Origin: Puccinia triticina
Taxonomy: Eukaryota > Basidiomycota > Pucciniomycetes > Pucciniales > Pucciniaceae
Direction of reading: 5' to 3'
Length of the DNA stretch: 64,000 bases
Assembly: GCF_026914185.1 (NCBI RefSeq)
Contig: NC_070558.1
Coordinates: 6,085,501 to 6,149,500 of the forward strand
This document shows, in pieces, positions 10,564 through 21,863 of this stretch. Made by a program: the position numbers and the translations under genes. Position 1 is the first letter of the stretch. Each line of letters opens with the position of its first letter. The notes under the pieces are model-generated. The model ran no database searches, was not told the DNA's origin, and was given only the letters and a program-made list of their open reading frames with translations.

Positions 10564-13500
10564 TCAACGGTCAAGAGTTACTAAAGCAATGCAATCCTGC
10601 TTAATAGATGGTAATATTTCACCTGCCTTATACTTAATCCATGCACAGTGAGCAAGAACTTCCTGTGTATGCTTGACATACAGCGTCTCGGTTCGAAGCA
10701 TCCTAAGCTCAAGTTGCAATTCAAATTTCGATTTCGGTATCCCGGCAAAAGGGTTGGAGAAGTTGCATGGCATGAGAGGTTGAATCACCAGCCATGTGTC
10801 GGATCTGCTGGTCCCATTTCCCATGGTTCGCCAATGCTGAAATATGTCTTCGATGATTCCGTAGTGAGGCGCACAGCCGGCTTTCAAGGCAATGACACAG
10901 TTGTTGGGATTTTTTCGAAGGGTGGAGAAGCTAACATTGTTGATCGAGCAGCTTGAAAGCTTTTCTATGCGAGGAGTCACCAGGAGGAACTTTGAAGATT
11001 TAGCTTTTCTTTTCTCTGCCCATTTGTCAGATGGGATCCACGGCGCCCCGGTGGAACAAGGGAAAAGCTTGTTGAGTCGCCTGATGAGAGCTTCTAGCGT
11101 GGTTGAGTCGAGAAATGCTTGGCGATATTTAGGGATTGTTTCAGCCTCAACAGTGATTGGATCCCGGATGGCTTGCAACTGAGGGAGGAAAGGCTTGAGC
11201 TGCTCTGGAAACTTTTCCGGTGTAGACAGCAACACCTGCAGATTACCAAGTCGGCAGAATTTATTCAGGAATGTTATTTCAAGCTGGCCTGTGCGCAAAG
11301 CTATGAGTCAGCTGCGGGTCGACGAACCATAATAAAATCAAGATAAAAACAAACCAAGATGGTTGTTATGCCCGGCCTTTAGAATCTTACCCATCAGCCG
11401 CTCCATTGAGAAAGACCACCAACCTTGCGATGGACCAAACTTATCGAGGCAATCAGCAAGATGGATTGCCATGTGGTGATTCGGGGCTAAAGTCTTGTCG
11501 GGGAAGAGGAGAAGACAACTGGCAAGATATTCCAAAGTATGATGACAATACTTCTCAACTCGCTCGGAGGTCATCGATCTCTTGAGCGCAAGGATGACCA
11601 TCGACACCAGATGAGCAAAATTGCGGAACAGGGAGCAAGCAGCTGGTCCTCCAGACGCCCAGTGAACAGGGAGGATTAGTGGCAGCTGGACGGTGAATAG
11701 GTTCTGCCATTCATCGGCTTTGAGGCTGCCAAACGAAGCTATTCCCAAGACGGGTAGCGCTTGCTCAATCCAAGTCAGGATGCAGATTTGCGGCAGAAGC
11801 TTGTTGATGAACGCCAGAGCATCCTTGTCAAATATGATTTTGCCTGCGCTGGGAGTAGTCCAGGGTCCTGCACCCCATCCTTTGGCTTCAATAAAAGGCG
11901 AGAAGGAGTTGTCGTCGCTGGATTCGATAGACCAGAACTTCATTTCATTGAAGGGCACATCGGCGGAGTCGTCACTGGAAGTTGAGCTAGTTGAGCTTGG
12001 ACTTGGCGATGGAGGACAAAGGGCCAAAAGAATCGGATCAGTAACGTCGGCCCATACACCAAGGAACTCGTAATCTGGGGTTTGTTTTGGTTCAGCTTCA
12101 TCAGCAACGTCTGACATGCACCAGAAGCGCTGGCAATGCCAACGCAACAACCCCAAGAGGAGGTTGTGCATTGAGTCGACAACCTGATAATTAAGGATGT
12201 CCCAGTAGGGAAGTTCGAGGAGGACGGAGTACCTCACACCGTGATCATTCAAGATCTCCCGCCGAGTCTTGAGGTCCGGAGCGTTGCGAGATTTGATTGC
12301 CCATTCTTTGTGATCAGCTAGGTTTTGGGGAGGCCAGGTTTCTCGCTTGAGGTTTGTGATCTGATCCTTTGTCAAAAGACAGTAAGAGCACATTAGATTT
12401 GACGTGGGACCAGGAAATCCAAGAGCACAACGGAGAGCTGGCAAATCTGCGAAGAATGGGAGGATGGCGGCGCGGATGCAGCGGCCTCGAGGTTCCAGAT
12501 ACATCTCAGATAGTGCCAGCCCTGTGGCCCAGAGTACCTTGAGTTGTTCTATGATTGGTCGTAGCATCCAATTTATCTGCTCAAGTGATGGCTCATGTGG
12601 TCCAGGGGCAATTCCTACGACGAATACGTTTTCAGGTTGGTATCGCAGATCTAGAGGGAGAGAATAGCAGACCATGATCATGAAAGTGATACTGGCGTGC
12701 TTCCCTGAAGTCTTGTTCCCGTATGGATTGATGCCGTCCATGAAAACGCCAAAGGTGAGGTTGTCAGAGTTCTTTGTGTACTGGGTTCCATCGGGTCCAA
12801 GGAACTGTTTCCACATCTTTGAATGGTGGATGTCAGTTGCTTCATGGGAAGGGTCGAACGGATCTTGTGCTAGAGTCGCAATTTTTTCCAATGCGACTTC
12901 GATAAGCAGCTCCGGCAGCATATGACTTTGACTAGTTTGGGATCAAGGCGGAACTGCTTGACGAGAGTTTGGATATCAAAAGGCAGAGTGTCAAAAGTTG
13001 AGTGGCTTGTACTTTGAATCGCCGAGTCCACCAGAAGCTGTGAGGGTCATCAGTCCCTTTGCCGATTTCATAAGCCAAGACGAGGTTTTTGAGGATGTAT
13101 GACTGAAAACTGAGAGCATGGCAGTTATCAGCGACATGTGCAAGACTGCCAGGTCGGAATGTCTGAGGCTGAATTGGTGGTATGGACCTGTTCAAAGAAA
13201 TTAAGAACATAAGATATCAGATGAGGCTAGCGTTTGGTCTACATCAAAGGAAGAAAGATGTCGGAAGCAGAGAAAGGACAAAATGCACTCGTAGACATCT
13301 GCTCTGGAGAGGGTTAGTTGATTGATGCTGGGTTGATTGATGTCGGATTCAAATACATTATAGCTGGATTAGTTGGGTGTGCCAGGGTTAGCAGGGTTGC
13401 TGTTGTGATCACGGTCATCATTAGAGTCCTTGTCAGAATCTAGAATTGGCAAGAAAGTGGTGAGATTAGTTTTTGGCCAGGTCCATGAGGGCAGGAGGGA

Positions 13501-13689
13501 AAAAAACACACCTTGGGCTCCAAGGAATCGCGCGGCAATTTGATTGTCAACCCTGATATGGTTGACCCTAGTTGTTGCCAAAACTACGGCGCCGGCAGTC
13601 CAGTTTCCATCCTTGTCCCAGAAGCGCTGCTGATTGCATCCGGCGCTGTGGCAACGGTAAATCACAGGGCTCGATCTTGTTTCAGACAT
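10564..13689 (-). pseudogene. Tnp2-like (CACTA/En-Spm type) transposase gene, multi-exon, probably decayed
   Basis: The main exon (11,355-12,921) carries the Transposase family tnp2 pattern: FMDGINPYGNKTSGKH, VVGIAPGPHEPSLEQ, an Arg/Ala/Ala block followed by DLPALRCALGF and CSYC, and a C-terminal GQ-rich helical region. A 66-nt intron (donor GTTTGT at 11,354, acceptor CACAG ending at 11,289) joins it in frame to the last exon, 10,564-11,288. The N terminus (ATG at 13,689) has a short Cys/His motif (YRCHSAGC) and a candidate intron with donor GTGTGT at about 13,512 and a TTCTAG acceptor. Around 12,920-12,960 a CCRSC motif is in a different frame from the main exon, so a segment is lost or shifted. 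It would cut and paste CACTA-type elements. Confidence 0.75.
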
Positions 13690-13783
13690 GGGTCATTGGT
13701 GGGAGGTGTCGAGCAATAAGAGAGGGGCGGATACGTATGAGGACTAGGAGCCGGGTTGCGGAGACAGAGAAGAGTATTTAAGA

Positions 13784-13831
13784 TTTCATATTGGCGGAAG
13801 ATCGGAATATATTGGCGGAAGATCGGAATAT
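13784..13831 (+). repeat. Two adjacent copies of a 21-bp unit
   Basis: ATATTGGCGGAAGATCGGA occurs twice back to back just downstream of the minus-strand duplicated-exon gene. No function is suggested. Confidence 0.7.
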
Positions 13832-13899
13832 TTCACCGATCATATTACATAATTACACATTTACAGTCTACATACAGTTTACGTATGTACATAAATTAC

Positions 13900-14870
13900 C
13901 TGGAATAGCAGTTCTGCCTGGCAGGCAGATCACCCGTGAGCGGGCACGGCGGAGCAGACTTGAGAGTTTGGCCTTTTGGCCCTTGCTATTGGTGTTTGGT
14001 TGACTATCAGTAGCCGCCTCCTTGACCTCCGGCGCAGCTTCAAAAGGCAGAGAGGTCAGGGATTCAAAGCAGACAATCCAAAGACCTTAATTCACGTCAG
14101 GCTTACTATTGGTCTCGATGTCAAAGAGCCGCCTGAGCTCTTCCTCCGTAAATGGATCACGCTCCTTGTCCGTAGCATCCGTACAAGCCTCCGTGTGCGC
14201 TTTGTTTGATCCGGTGACCACTGGTGCAGTGAATAAAGAGGTTGGAGAGTCATTAGAATGCACCAGAACAGGATTGCAGGAGAGTCAGCTTACGATCAGC
14301 GACCGCCTTGTCGGCGATCTTTGAAGGAGTATCAGCAGCCCCCTTGTCCGTAGGATCCTCAAAGGCCGCCGAAGCCTCTTTGTTCACACCAAAGGGCGCC
14401 GGCGCGGTGTTCAAACCGGTGACCGCCGGCGCAGTGCCTAAGAGAAAGGTCGGAGATTGATTAGATTACACCAGAACAGGATCTCAGGAGAGACATCGGC
14501 TTACTATTAGCAACCGCCTCGTCCATAGGATCCTCAGAAGCCGCCAAAGCCTCTTTTTTCACACCCGTGGGCAGCGGCGCGGGGCTCGACCCAGTGACCA
14601 CTGGTGCAGTGCCTAAAGCCGGTGGAGATTAGAATACATACATATAAATAGTATTAAAGTAGGCTTACCATCAGTAGCCTCCTACTCCGTGACAATCATG
14701 AAGAGTCCTGCAAGCTCTTCATCGGTAAAGAGCTTATGCTTGGCGTGCTCAGAATTCGCAATGAAGAGCCCAAGCGCCGTCGACTTGATATCTTTCAACC
14801 CGTCATCGGTGAAGAGCCCATTCAGATTTTGGTGATGGGCGGGATGGACATGGTGAATCTAAGAAAATTA
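13900..14870 (-). pseudogene. Multi-exon gene built from duplicated exons (unknown protein, decayed)
   Basis: At least five minus-strand exons are separated by short introns with near-identical GTAAGC donors: about 14,870-14,669, 14,612-14,505, 14,437-14,295, about 14,228-14,107 and 14,037-13,900. Three exons begin with the same TAPxVTG block. Two of them continue with V-K/N-KEA...EDP. FT(D/E)EEL...LF recurs at the end of the first and fourth exons. Introns are phase 1, so exon duplication preserves the frame. Breaks: an in-frame TAG near 14,683, exon three is one base short (143 nt), and the AG acceptor before the fourth exon is lost (ATTCAC where the others have TAGGCAC). I do not recognise the protein. 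Confidence 0.6.
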
Positions 14871-15118
14871 CCTACCCTGCGTTGCTTGATTTTGCCCGGG
14901 GGGCACATCCACAGTGGTCTTCTCGTTTGGGCACATGGAGGTGGATGGATGGGGTGAAGGATAACTGGGGGAAATGGATGTGGATGATTGGGGTGGGCGG
15001 TTTGGTGAGTTTGATGATAACCCAGATTGCTGGCAACAATGGTGACTGGACTTATAGATATCCAAAGACCTTTGTTCTTTGCTTTGATTAAGTGGTAGAC
15101 TAGCTGTCGGCCGGAGTC

Positions 15119-15939
15119 TTGGTCTTGCATGCCGCGGAAGTGGTGCTATGTGGTGCTATGTGGGGACAAAATGATCATTGGTCATTGGTTAGCAAAGCCC
15201 GGTCTGCTCTGCCTGTTGCCAAGCCATTCACCCGTGAGATGGATGTTGATAGCAGCACCAGCACTAACACTGCAGATTTGGAGGAACCAAACCTGGAACA
15301 GTCCGAAGGTGAACAGCTTGAAGACACTGGAGGTGCGCAGTCCAAAGATGAAGAGTTGGATACATCCAGAGGCGAACAGTCCCAAGATTCCTACAGCCAG
15401 CATTCCGGTGAAAGTGAACAGTCCGAAGAGTCCGACAAAGGTCAGCAGTCCGGTGAAAGTGATCAGTCCCTCGAGATGAGATTTGTGACGCTTTTTTTCG
15501 CTTTCTTGCCGCATGATAGTAGACTGGCCAATGGGGGGAATCCCTTGGAGTCAGGGCTCTTAACGGAACTTTTACCCGTCAAGAGAAGGACGCCGGGAGA
15601 TCAACCAATTGTTGACAACCAGCCAGGACTGTCTGCGAGACGCCGAGTCAAGCCTGGCCAAGTCAAAAATGACCTTTTGCTTTGTGAGTGAAATTTTGAT
15701 CACCGGAAGCAATGATCAGGGAGCGGCCTACTAATTCATTGGTCTAAAAATGTCTAGTGCCACCTTCTCGCCGTAGAAGCCGGTTACTCAGGCGGTTCAT
15801 CCGGCGGTATGACTATCCCGAGAGGAATCCCCGGCGATTGTATCTGTTAGCCGTTTACCACCAACTTGTCGCCGAGCTGGGGATCATTGTAGTTCCGGAG
15901 TATCTTGGAAAATACCGTAAAGCTAATTGGACCAGTTAG
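15119..15939 (+). CDS. Hypothetical acidic Ser/Gln/Glu-rich protein, two exons
   Basis: Exon 1 (15,119-15,683) and exon 2 (15,758-15,939) are joined by a 74-nt intron with donor GTGAGT, a consensus branch site CTACTAAT and acceptor TCTAG. The join restores a single frame of 248 codons, one of the few unbroken genes here. Residues about 60-120 are a run of SGE/SEQ/SKDEE-type repeats. The C-terminal exon is basic (PPSRRRSRLLRRF) and ends YLGKYRKANWTS. ATG 15,239 (MDVDSST) is an alternative start that drops a doubtful leader. I recognise no family; an acidic-then-basic architecture could suit a nuclear protein, but that is a guess. Confidence 0.55.
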
Positions 15940-16234
15940 GCGCTTTCCGGCGACGGCTGAGTGGCGTGTTTAGTTTTGTTTGGTAATGAATGTCTTGCAT
16001 GGAAAGAAAAATCCAGGCTGAGTAACAACACAAGCAACATCGGTGAGAATAGAGATAATGAGGAGCAACATCAGTGAGAATATTGACATGTGAAGATAAT
16101 ATATGGACAGTGACAAACTATTGACAATGAAAGGTAATGAGAGAATAAAACTATTCACAAATGAAGGGAGCTATTTACATTGAAAATTGAAAAGTAGGTG
16201 TTGAGGGGCTAGACAGTTTGGGGCTATTATACTA

Positions 16235-19200
16235 TTATACCATATCATCCAAGTTCTTTGAGGCGGCCTTCAACAATTCTTTTAATGCATTCAACTGGGG
16301 AATTCGCTGGGTCCTGATCCACTCGTCACAGTAGACGTCGTGGGATAGACCCAAGGGAGCTGGGCGGTGGCTGATTGTTGGGTTACGTGGCCGAACTTGT
16401 AGATGGGAGGTTGCCCCGTATTCACAAGAGCCCGATTGCCGCTTTGACTCAATCAGACAATCAATAATATCAACGGCCCTACCTATCCTGGGATGGCGCC
16501 AAGGTAAATGGCTAACCAACACTTGCTTCTCTCTTTCGTCGTCAGAGTCCAGGGAATCAGGGTCCGTTTCGGGATTGCTAGTACAGGCATTGATGACTGG
16601 AATCAGGGGGACTAGTCTTGCCTGATTGGCAAGGAATTTAACTTGGGTTTCACGCACCTGCAAAAATAACGTACAAAGTTAGTAAAGGACAAGAGAGGAG
16701 AGAGACAAGGCAAGAGTGAGTGAGGCAGTGGAGCTACTTACTCGTTTGGTTCTTGCTTGTCGACGTTTGGTTACAGCCCGCTTGTCTAGCCGTTGGGGAT
16801 CCCAAGCTGCCTCGCGATATGTTCTTTGCAATTGTTTGGCATGGTTCATGATTGCCTGGTGGATTTTTTGCTCTGAGCAATTCTCGAGATCAATTTCCCG
16901 GTACTCCTGCGCGTGGACTAGCTTGATGAAAATACTATGCGCCAGGTCCCAGAGGAATAAGTTGTTGACATCACGAGGGCCCTGTGAAAAGTCAGGCCAG
17001 AATGATACTACACCACACCGGCGCATAGAGCGCCACATGATCCTGAGCGCGGTTGCCAATGCTTTCTCATGGCCTGGGCCATTGGGGTATGGAAACCCAG
17101 GGTCGGCGTCATCATGGCCCGAATAGTCGCTGGCGGGGCTACCCACGCTTTGCTCATCATCATCTGGGAAGTCATTTTCCGGATCCCGCCTCCAGTTGGC
17201 TTTCTCGCGGTCAGTTGCCGGGGGAGGGAACTGGTTCAGAGCCATAGTCTTACCAAATAGGGTCTTCACATGGGTGCGTACTCGAGACTGCATGTAAGAA
17301 GTAGTCAGTAATTTGTTCAGTTCAGATAAGGAAAACAGAATCTACTTACCAAGAGAGTGAGGTCTTGAGGCGCTGAATGGCGGGTTGGAGGAATCTGAGC
17401 TTGACTGATGCTTGGCGCAAGGGTCTTGGCCTCAAGACAATCGGCGAGATGACCGGTCACTCAGGTAAACTCAGACAGGAAATCTGCACCTAGGCAAGCA
17501 CAACCAGGTCCGCGGGAAGAGCTGGCGCAGGCACAGGGGCCAGTTCTGGGTTGATTGCGATTGGGCGGGGGTGATGATCTTGGTGGAGGCAACAGGTCTC
17601 AAGGCAGTGAGCTCCTCCAGTTCCCAACCCTATCAATTGATGAAGGGTGTGGATCGGGTACAAACAAGTCTTTGTCATGGATCAAAGGACAGATCACGAG
17701 GCTGTTGCGGCGATGTCTCTCTGCGCTTTGTCTTTGCCAATGAACTTGCGCATTATTAGGGATACAGCCAACACGCGGAGGATCTTGTTGTTTGGTCTTG
17801 GGACGTTTGGGGCTGGGTGAAGGATGATCAGGCTGCTGCCTTTTTGTGCTGCAAGCCACAAGCAAATCGGCATCCGATTTGTACTGAGCCGGATCATGTC
17901 TCACGTTCAGTGAGGTGGAAGGTTCAGGGGCATGCGCAGGTTCCTGCTGTACAAGCTCGTCCTTGCGGTAGGTAGTCTGTCGTTGTCTATGGCTTTGAGA
18001 GATTGAAATTTGACGGCAATTAGGAAGCGAGTCATCAGAATCCTCAGGACGACCCCAAGTTCGTTTCGCAACGGCGGGGGGGAAACCCTGAGGTCGTTTT
18101 GCAACGGCGGGGGGACGACCCTGAGGTCGTTTCGCCACGGCGGAGCTACGTGAGTCATCCGCTGGTTGTTTCCTCTTCCTGGAAGCACCAGGGTTGGGCC
18201 GGTCTGCTACTTCCTGCGGGACGAACTGCGGAACCTGCTCTTCATCGTGAATGGACAGGTGCACAGTGTAGCTGCTGAGTCAATGTGACCGTGATTTACC
18301 TGGTTTAAAGCGACGGGAAGTGGAGGCCTGGGGATGAACAAAGGAAGCAGGATCGTCGGGAGCGGGGCAAGACCTTTTTGCATTGAATGGGTTTGGGGAA
18401 TGATCAGCCTCGCGCCTCTTCTTTGAACCGTCAGGAATAGCCGCCACAAAATTGAAGTCCTCGCCTCTGCCTTGATGGGTTGAGGATGCAAGAGTGCGCC
18501 TGCAACTTTTTTTGGGCTGTCTCCTTTGTTTCTTGGAAGACTGGGTTGTACTTGTCTTCTTGGCTCTCTTCTGTCTGCCTCTCTCATCAGGGAAACTCGA
18601 CTTTCTGGTTGAGCGGGTCGAACGGATCGAACGGGTTGAAGGGGTCGAAGGTGCACCAATTGATGTAGGCAATGACTGAGCGGACGCCAGTGATGGTCAA
18701 TAGTTGGAAGAAGAGGCCGCTGAGAGGGGGGAGATAGGGGGACTAGGCCGTGCTGGCGCATATACAAACCCAGCATCTTTATCATTGCTACTGTCCTCCA
18801 CTCTGGTTCTCATTTGCCTATGGCGGGGGGTGCTGGATGGAGGCGGATCCCCAGCAGGTGATTTGGGGCACTTGGATGACCGTTCTTGGTCCTGCAGACT
18901 GGAACGTAGGACGTTGTAGCTTGTGACCATCCGGGCCATCCAAAAGGTTTTGCTGTGCCTTACACCATAGTGATCTAAATACTCTTCAATCTCTGTGCGA
19001 GTAAGCTCCAAAGGTTCTGCAGAAAATCGTAGTCAGAAATTGCCATCTGAGAGGGAAAAACCCAAACAAAAAACTCACCCAGCCACTGCAAGGGGGGTTC
19101 GGACTTGCGCTTCCAAGATGGTACCGGCGGTCTGGACGCGGGTCGATCTCCATCCTGGTAGGAGGCACGGCGATGTGGCGAGTGTTCTCGTTGCGATTCA

Positions 19201-20442
19201 ACTGGTACAGATTCCTGGGTGATGGGTTCTCCAAGATCTGTTTGGTCGTCTTGGTCTTCTTGGGTCGAGTCGGGTTCCCCTCCAGCATGCGGAGTAATCC
19301 CCGTGCTCCGGATGCTTCCAAGTGGCGGGCCGGCATTTTGGACTCTTTGGATGTTTCACGGTCAGATGGCACTGGATTTGAACCGGTAGGGGAGTCTAGA
19401 ACCCCGGGCTGGGAATCTGGCGGGGGAGTGGCATTGATAGGAGACTGAGCCAAATTGTCCAAAGTAGCGACAGAGGTTTGCCCAGAGGGAAAGTTGGTGG
19501 CCGTGGACTCCAAAGCGGATGAGCTTGTGGCTTGCGTGGGCATCTCCTCCAAGGTGGCAACGGAGGTTTGCCTGGAGGCAGGATCCTCCCAAACGGTATC
19601 GGCGCTTGAATGACTGCCGCTGTCATCCAAAGTGGCAACGGAGGTTTGCCTGGAGGAAAAGTCGGGGGCGGTGGACTCCGAAGCTGATGAGCTTGTGGCT
19701 TGCGTGAACATCTTCACTCGGGCGGACGGCAAGTCACTATCATTGTCAGATTCCTCCTTGATGTCGGGTAGGGAGCTCTGAGCTTTCCCTCTGGTTGATT
19801 GAGACGTTTGAGATGGGGAGCGCGCTTCTCGGGCTGCCCTCAGGCGAGGGGATTGCCGGACGGAGTACCCACCTGAGGAACTGGACGCTCGAGATATGGA
19901 GCGCGTTCGAGATGTGGAGGACCGCGTGGAAGGACTAGTGGTTTGAGACGACGAGGGCCCAGCGGAAGACTTGGGGGTTTGTGATGTTTCCACTTGTTGG
20001 TTGTACAGCAAAAAAAAATTGCCCTTTCTTGTTTGAATCTTGGTGGGCCTGACTCTTCCTACGTGGGTAGGACGGGAATCTTCGCTCGGAATGTTTGAGT
20101 TTGTCGATGGCGGTGGGGGGGACGATTCTTGTGGGGGATCTTGAGAGCATGGTTGGCGTTCTGTGTCACTGGGATTACACTTGCGTTTGTTGGGTCTGTT
20201 GGGCAAGGGATTCTTGGCGGGAACAGAGGTTCTTCGGGCGTGGCCACTTGGATCGAGGCGCCTGGCAAGTGTATTGTACAGCTGTACCAAATGCCTCCGA
20301 CTGGCTTGCGCTGGGTACTCCACCGCGTAAAGAGCCAAAATAATTTTCAATTTGGGAACTTGATGAGTTAGATCATGATGAAAATGCAACAATGGGCAAA
20401 CTACTTACCTTGCCATGTCGGTTCATTGGTTGGGCGCTTCAT
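16235..20442 (-). pseudogene. HeH/LEM (Src1/Man1 N-terminal type) protein gene, multi-exon, with frame breaks
   Basis: Exon 1 (20,409-20,442; MKRPTNEPTWQ) and exon 2 (20,358-19,079) are joined across a 50-nt intron. They give a HeH/LEM-like helix pair near the N terminus (PKLKIILALY...HLVQLYN). A second such motif (EIEEYLDHYGV) opens exon 3 (19,016-18,300). The middle is Ser/Pro-rich with repeated QATSSSA...QTSVATLDD blocks. The conserved C-terminal part lies in exons at about 17,480-17,351, 17,287-16,742 and 16,657-16,235 (FPYPNGPGH, LWDLAHSIF, LLKAASKNL). Breaks: a frame change within exon 2 at about 19,330-19,360 and TGA at 18,697-18,699. HeH/LEM proteins bind chromatin at the inner nuclear membrane; no membrane segment is obvious here. 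I recall the full architecture as multicopy in Puccinia. Confidence 0.65.
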
Positions 20443-21863
20443 GATCACGCAAATGAGGAATTTATTAATCGGTTCAAGGGCAGTATTTGGGGTAAAACAA
20501 GCGAGCAAAGATTGAAGGGATAAGATTCAAGTAGTATACCTATTGGGTGGCGGGGTAAGAAAGCGGGCAAAGATTCAAGTAGTAAATAAATGGGTAAGGG
20601 TTCAGACGGGTTGTTGGCTCTGAGTCCGATGTAAGCGGGGCAAAGAGGGATTGTTGGCTGTGATCGAAATGCGCAAGCAAACGGAAATAACAGCTCCAAG
20701 CTGTATAATTAAGCGCAAACGTAGTAAACCAAAAAGCACCAGGCTATTATCAGCGATTCGAGTCGGGTGAGGATATCAGCGTCAAGCTGTGTGAAGAGGA
20801 CGATAGCGCAGGGGAGATGTGGACAAAGAAACAGGACAAGACAGAAGTATTTACTTGCCTGCAAATCGTCCGAGAAAAGATCCATGGCCGTCTGAGAAAC
20901 CACAAAGTCGGAAAAGTTGAAAGGGAAAGCGGGCCCACGTGGCCAGAATCGTTGGAATCGTCAATTGTCCTCGCCAAGGCCAGTCTACCGTTTTCGTTGT
21001 CTTTCTTCTTTGAGGCCTTTGAAACCATACTTGCGTTCAATCGGATCCTGGAAGGCTGGCGGCTGGTGGTGGCTGGTCGCACAAGACAAAGACAAACAAG
21101 CGGATTTTACAGTGGTCACATATGTAAGGTTCAGATTTTCAAACGGTCACACCTGACTCCACTGAAAGTAAATATGTAAATACATACATAGTTGTGAGTG
21201 GTATGCATGCGTGATCGGCCGCATTTGAGTTATGACGTATGATTGATTATCATCAATAGGACTTTCTATGTTTATCTAAAATGTCAAGGACTTTCTAGCT
21301 TCTTTATCTAAATAAATAGAAAGGAAAGCGGGAAAACTACTTTGGGTCATGTTTACGCTGACCTCCAAGCCAGCCAATCATCAAAGGATTCAAACGGTCT
21401 CCTCGGCGATTCTATCACCAGCGCAAGGCAGGTTATATTTACGTACGCTGACCTCCAAACGTCTCTCTCTCAAGATTCTAGCTCCCACTCATAAGAAAAA
21501 GGAAAGCCAAACTAACTTCAGGTTGTATATACGCTGACCGCCAAACAAGCCAGCAAAACATCAATGGCCCGCCATGGTCTTCTCGGCCTTATCTCTCCAA
21601 AGCTGATTCTAGCTCCAAAGGGCAGGTTATACGTACGCTGACCTCTGACCTCCAAACAATCCAGCCCATCATCAAAGGACCGCAACGGTCTTCTCGTCCG
21701 TCTCCAAGTCCCTGAATGCGAGCTCTTGAAGTCCAGACCTATCCCGCCGTCCAGCCTCCGAGTCCAAGTCTGCATCCAGCTGTCCACCTTCCAAGTCCGC
21801 GTTTTTTCACCACACCACCCCCATTTGCTTTGTCTCCGCCATCCACGCCGCAGCCCAATAACC
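20443..21863. promoter_or_regulatory. Divergent intergenic region with repeated ACGCTGACCTCCAA motif
   Basis: This 1.4-kb region separates the start of the minus-strand HeH/LEM gene from the start of the plus-strand Pro/Ser/FG-rich gene, so it should hold both promoters. ACGCTGACCTCCAA or a one-base variant occurs at about 21,356, 21,444, 21,531 and 21,635, spaced 88-104 bp, each in a larger imperfect repeat with CATCAAAGGA and GGTCTTCTCG. Near the other gene, AAAGATTCAAGTAGTA recurs at about 20,525-20,585. Regulatory use is inferred from position only. Confidence 0.4.

Noticed and set aside
17490..17759. Separate short genes at 17.5-17.8 kb
   Set aside because: The region is better explained as the middle exons of the minus-strand HeH/LEM gene; the short frames show no motif.
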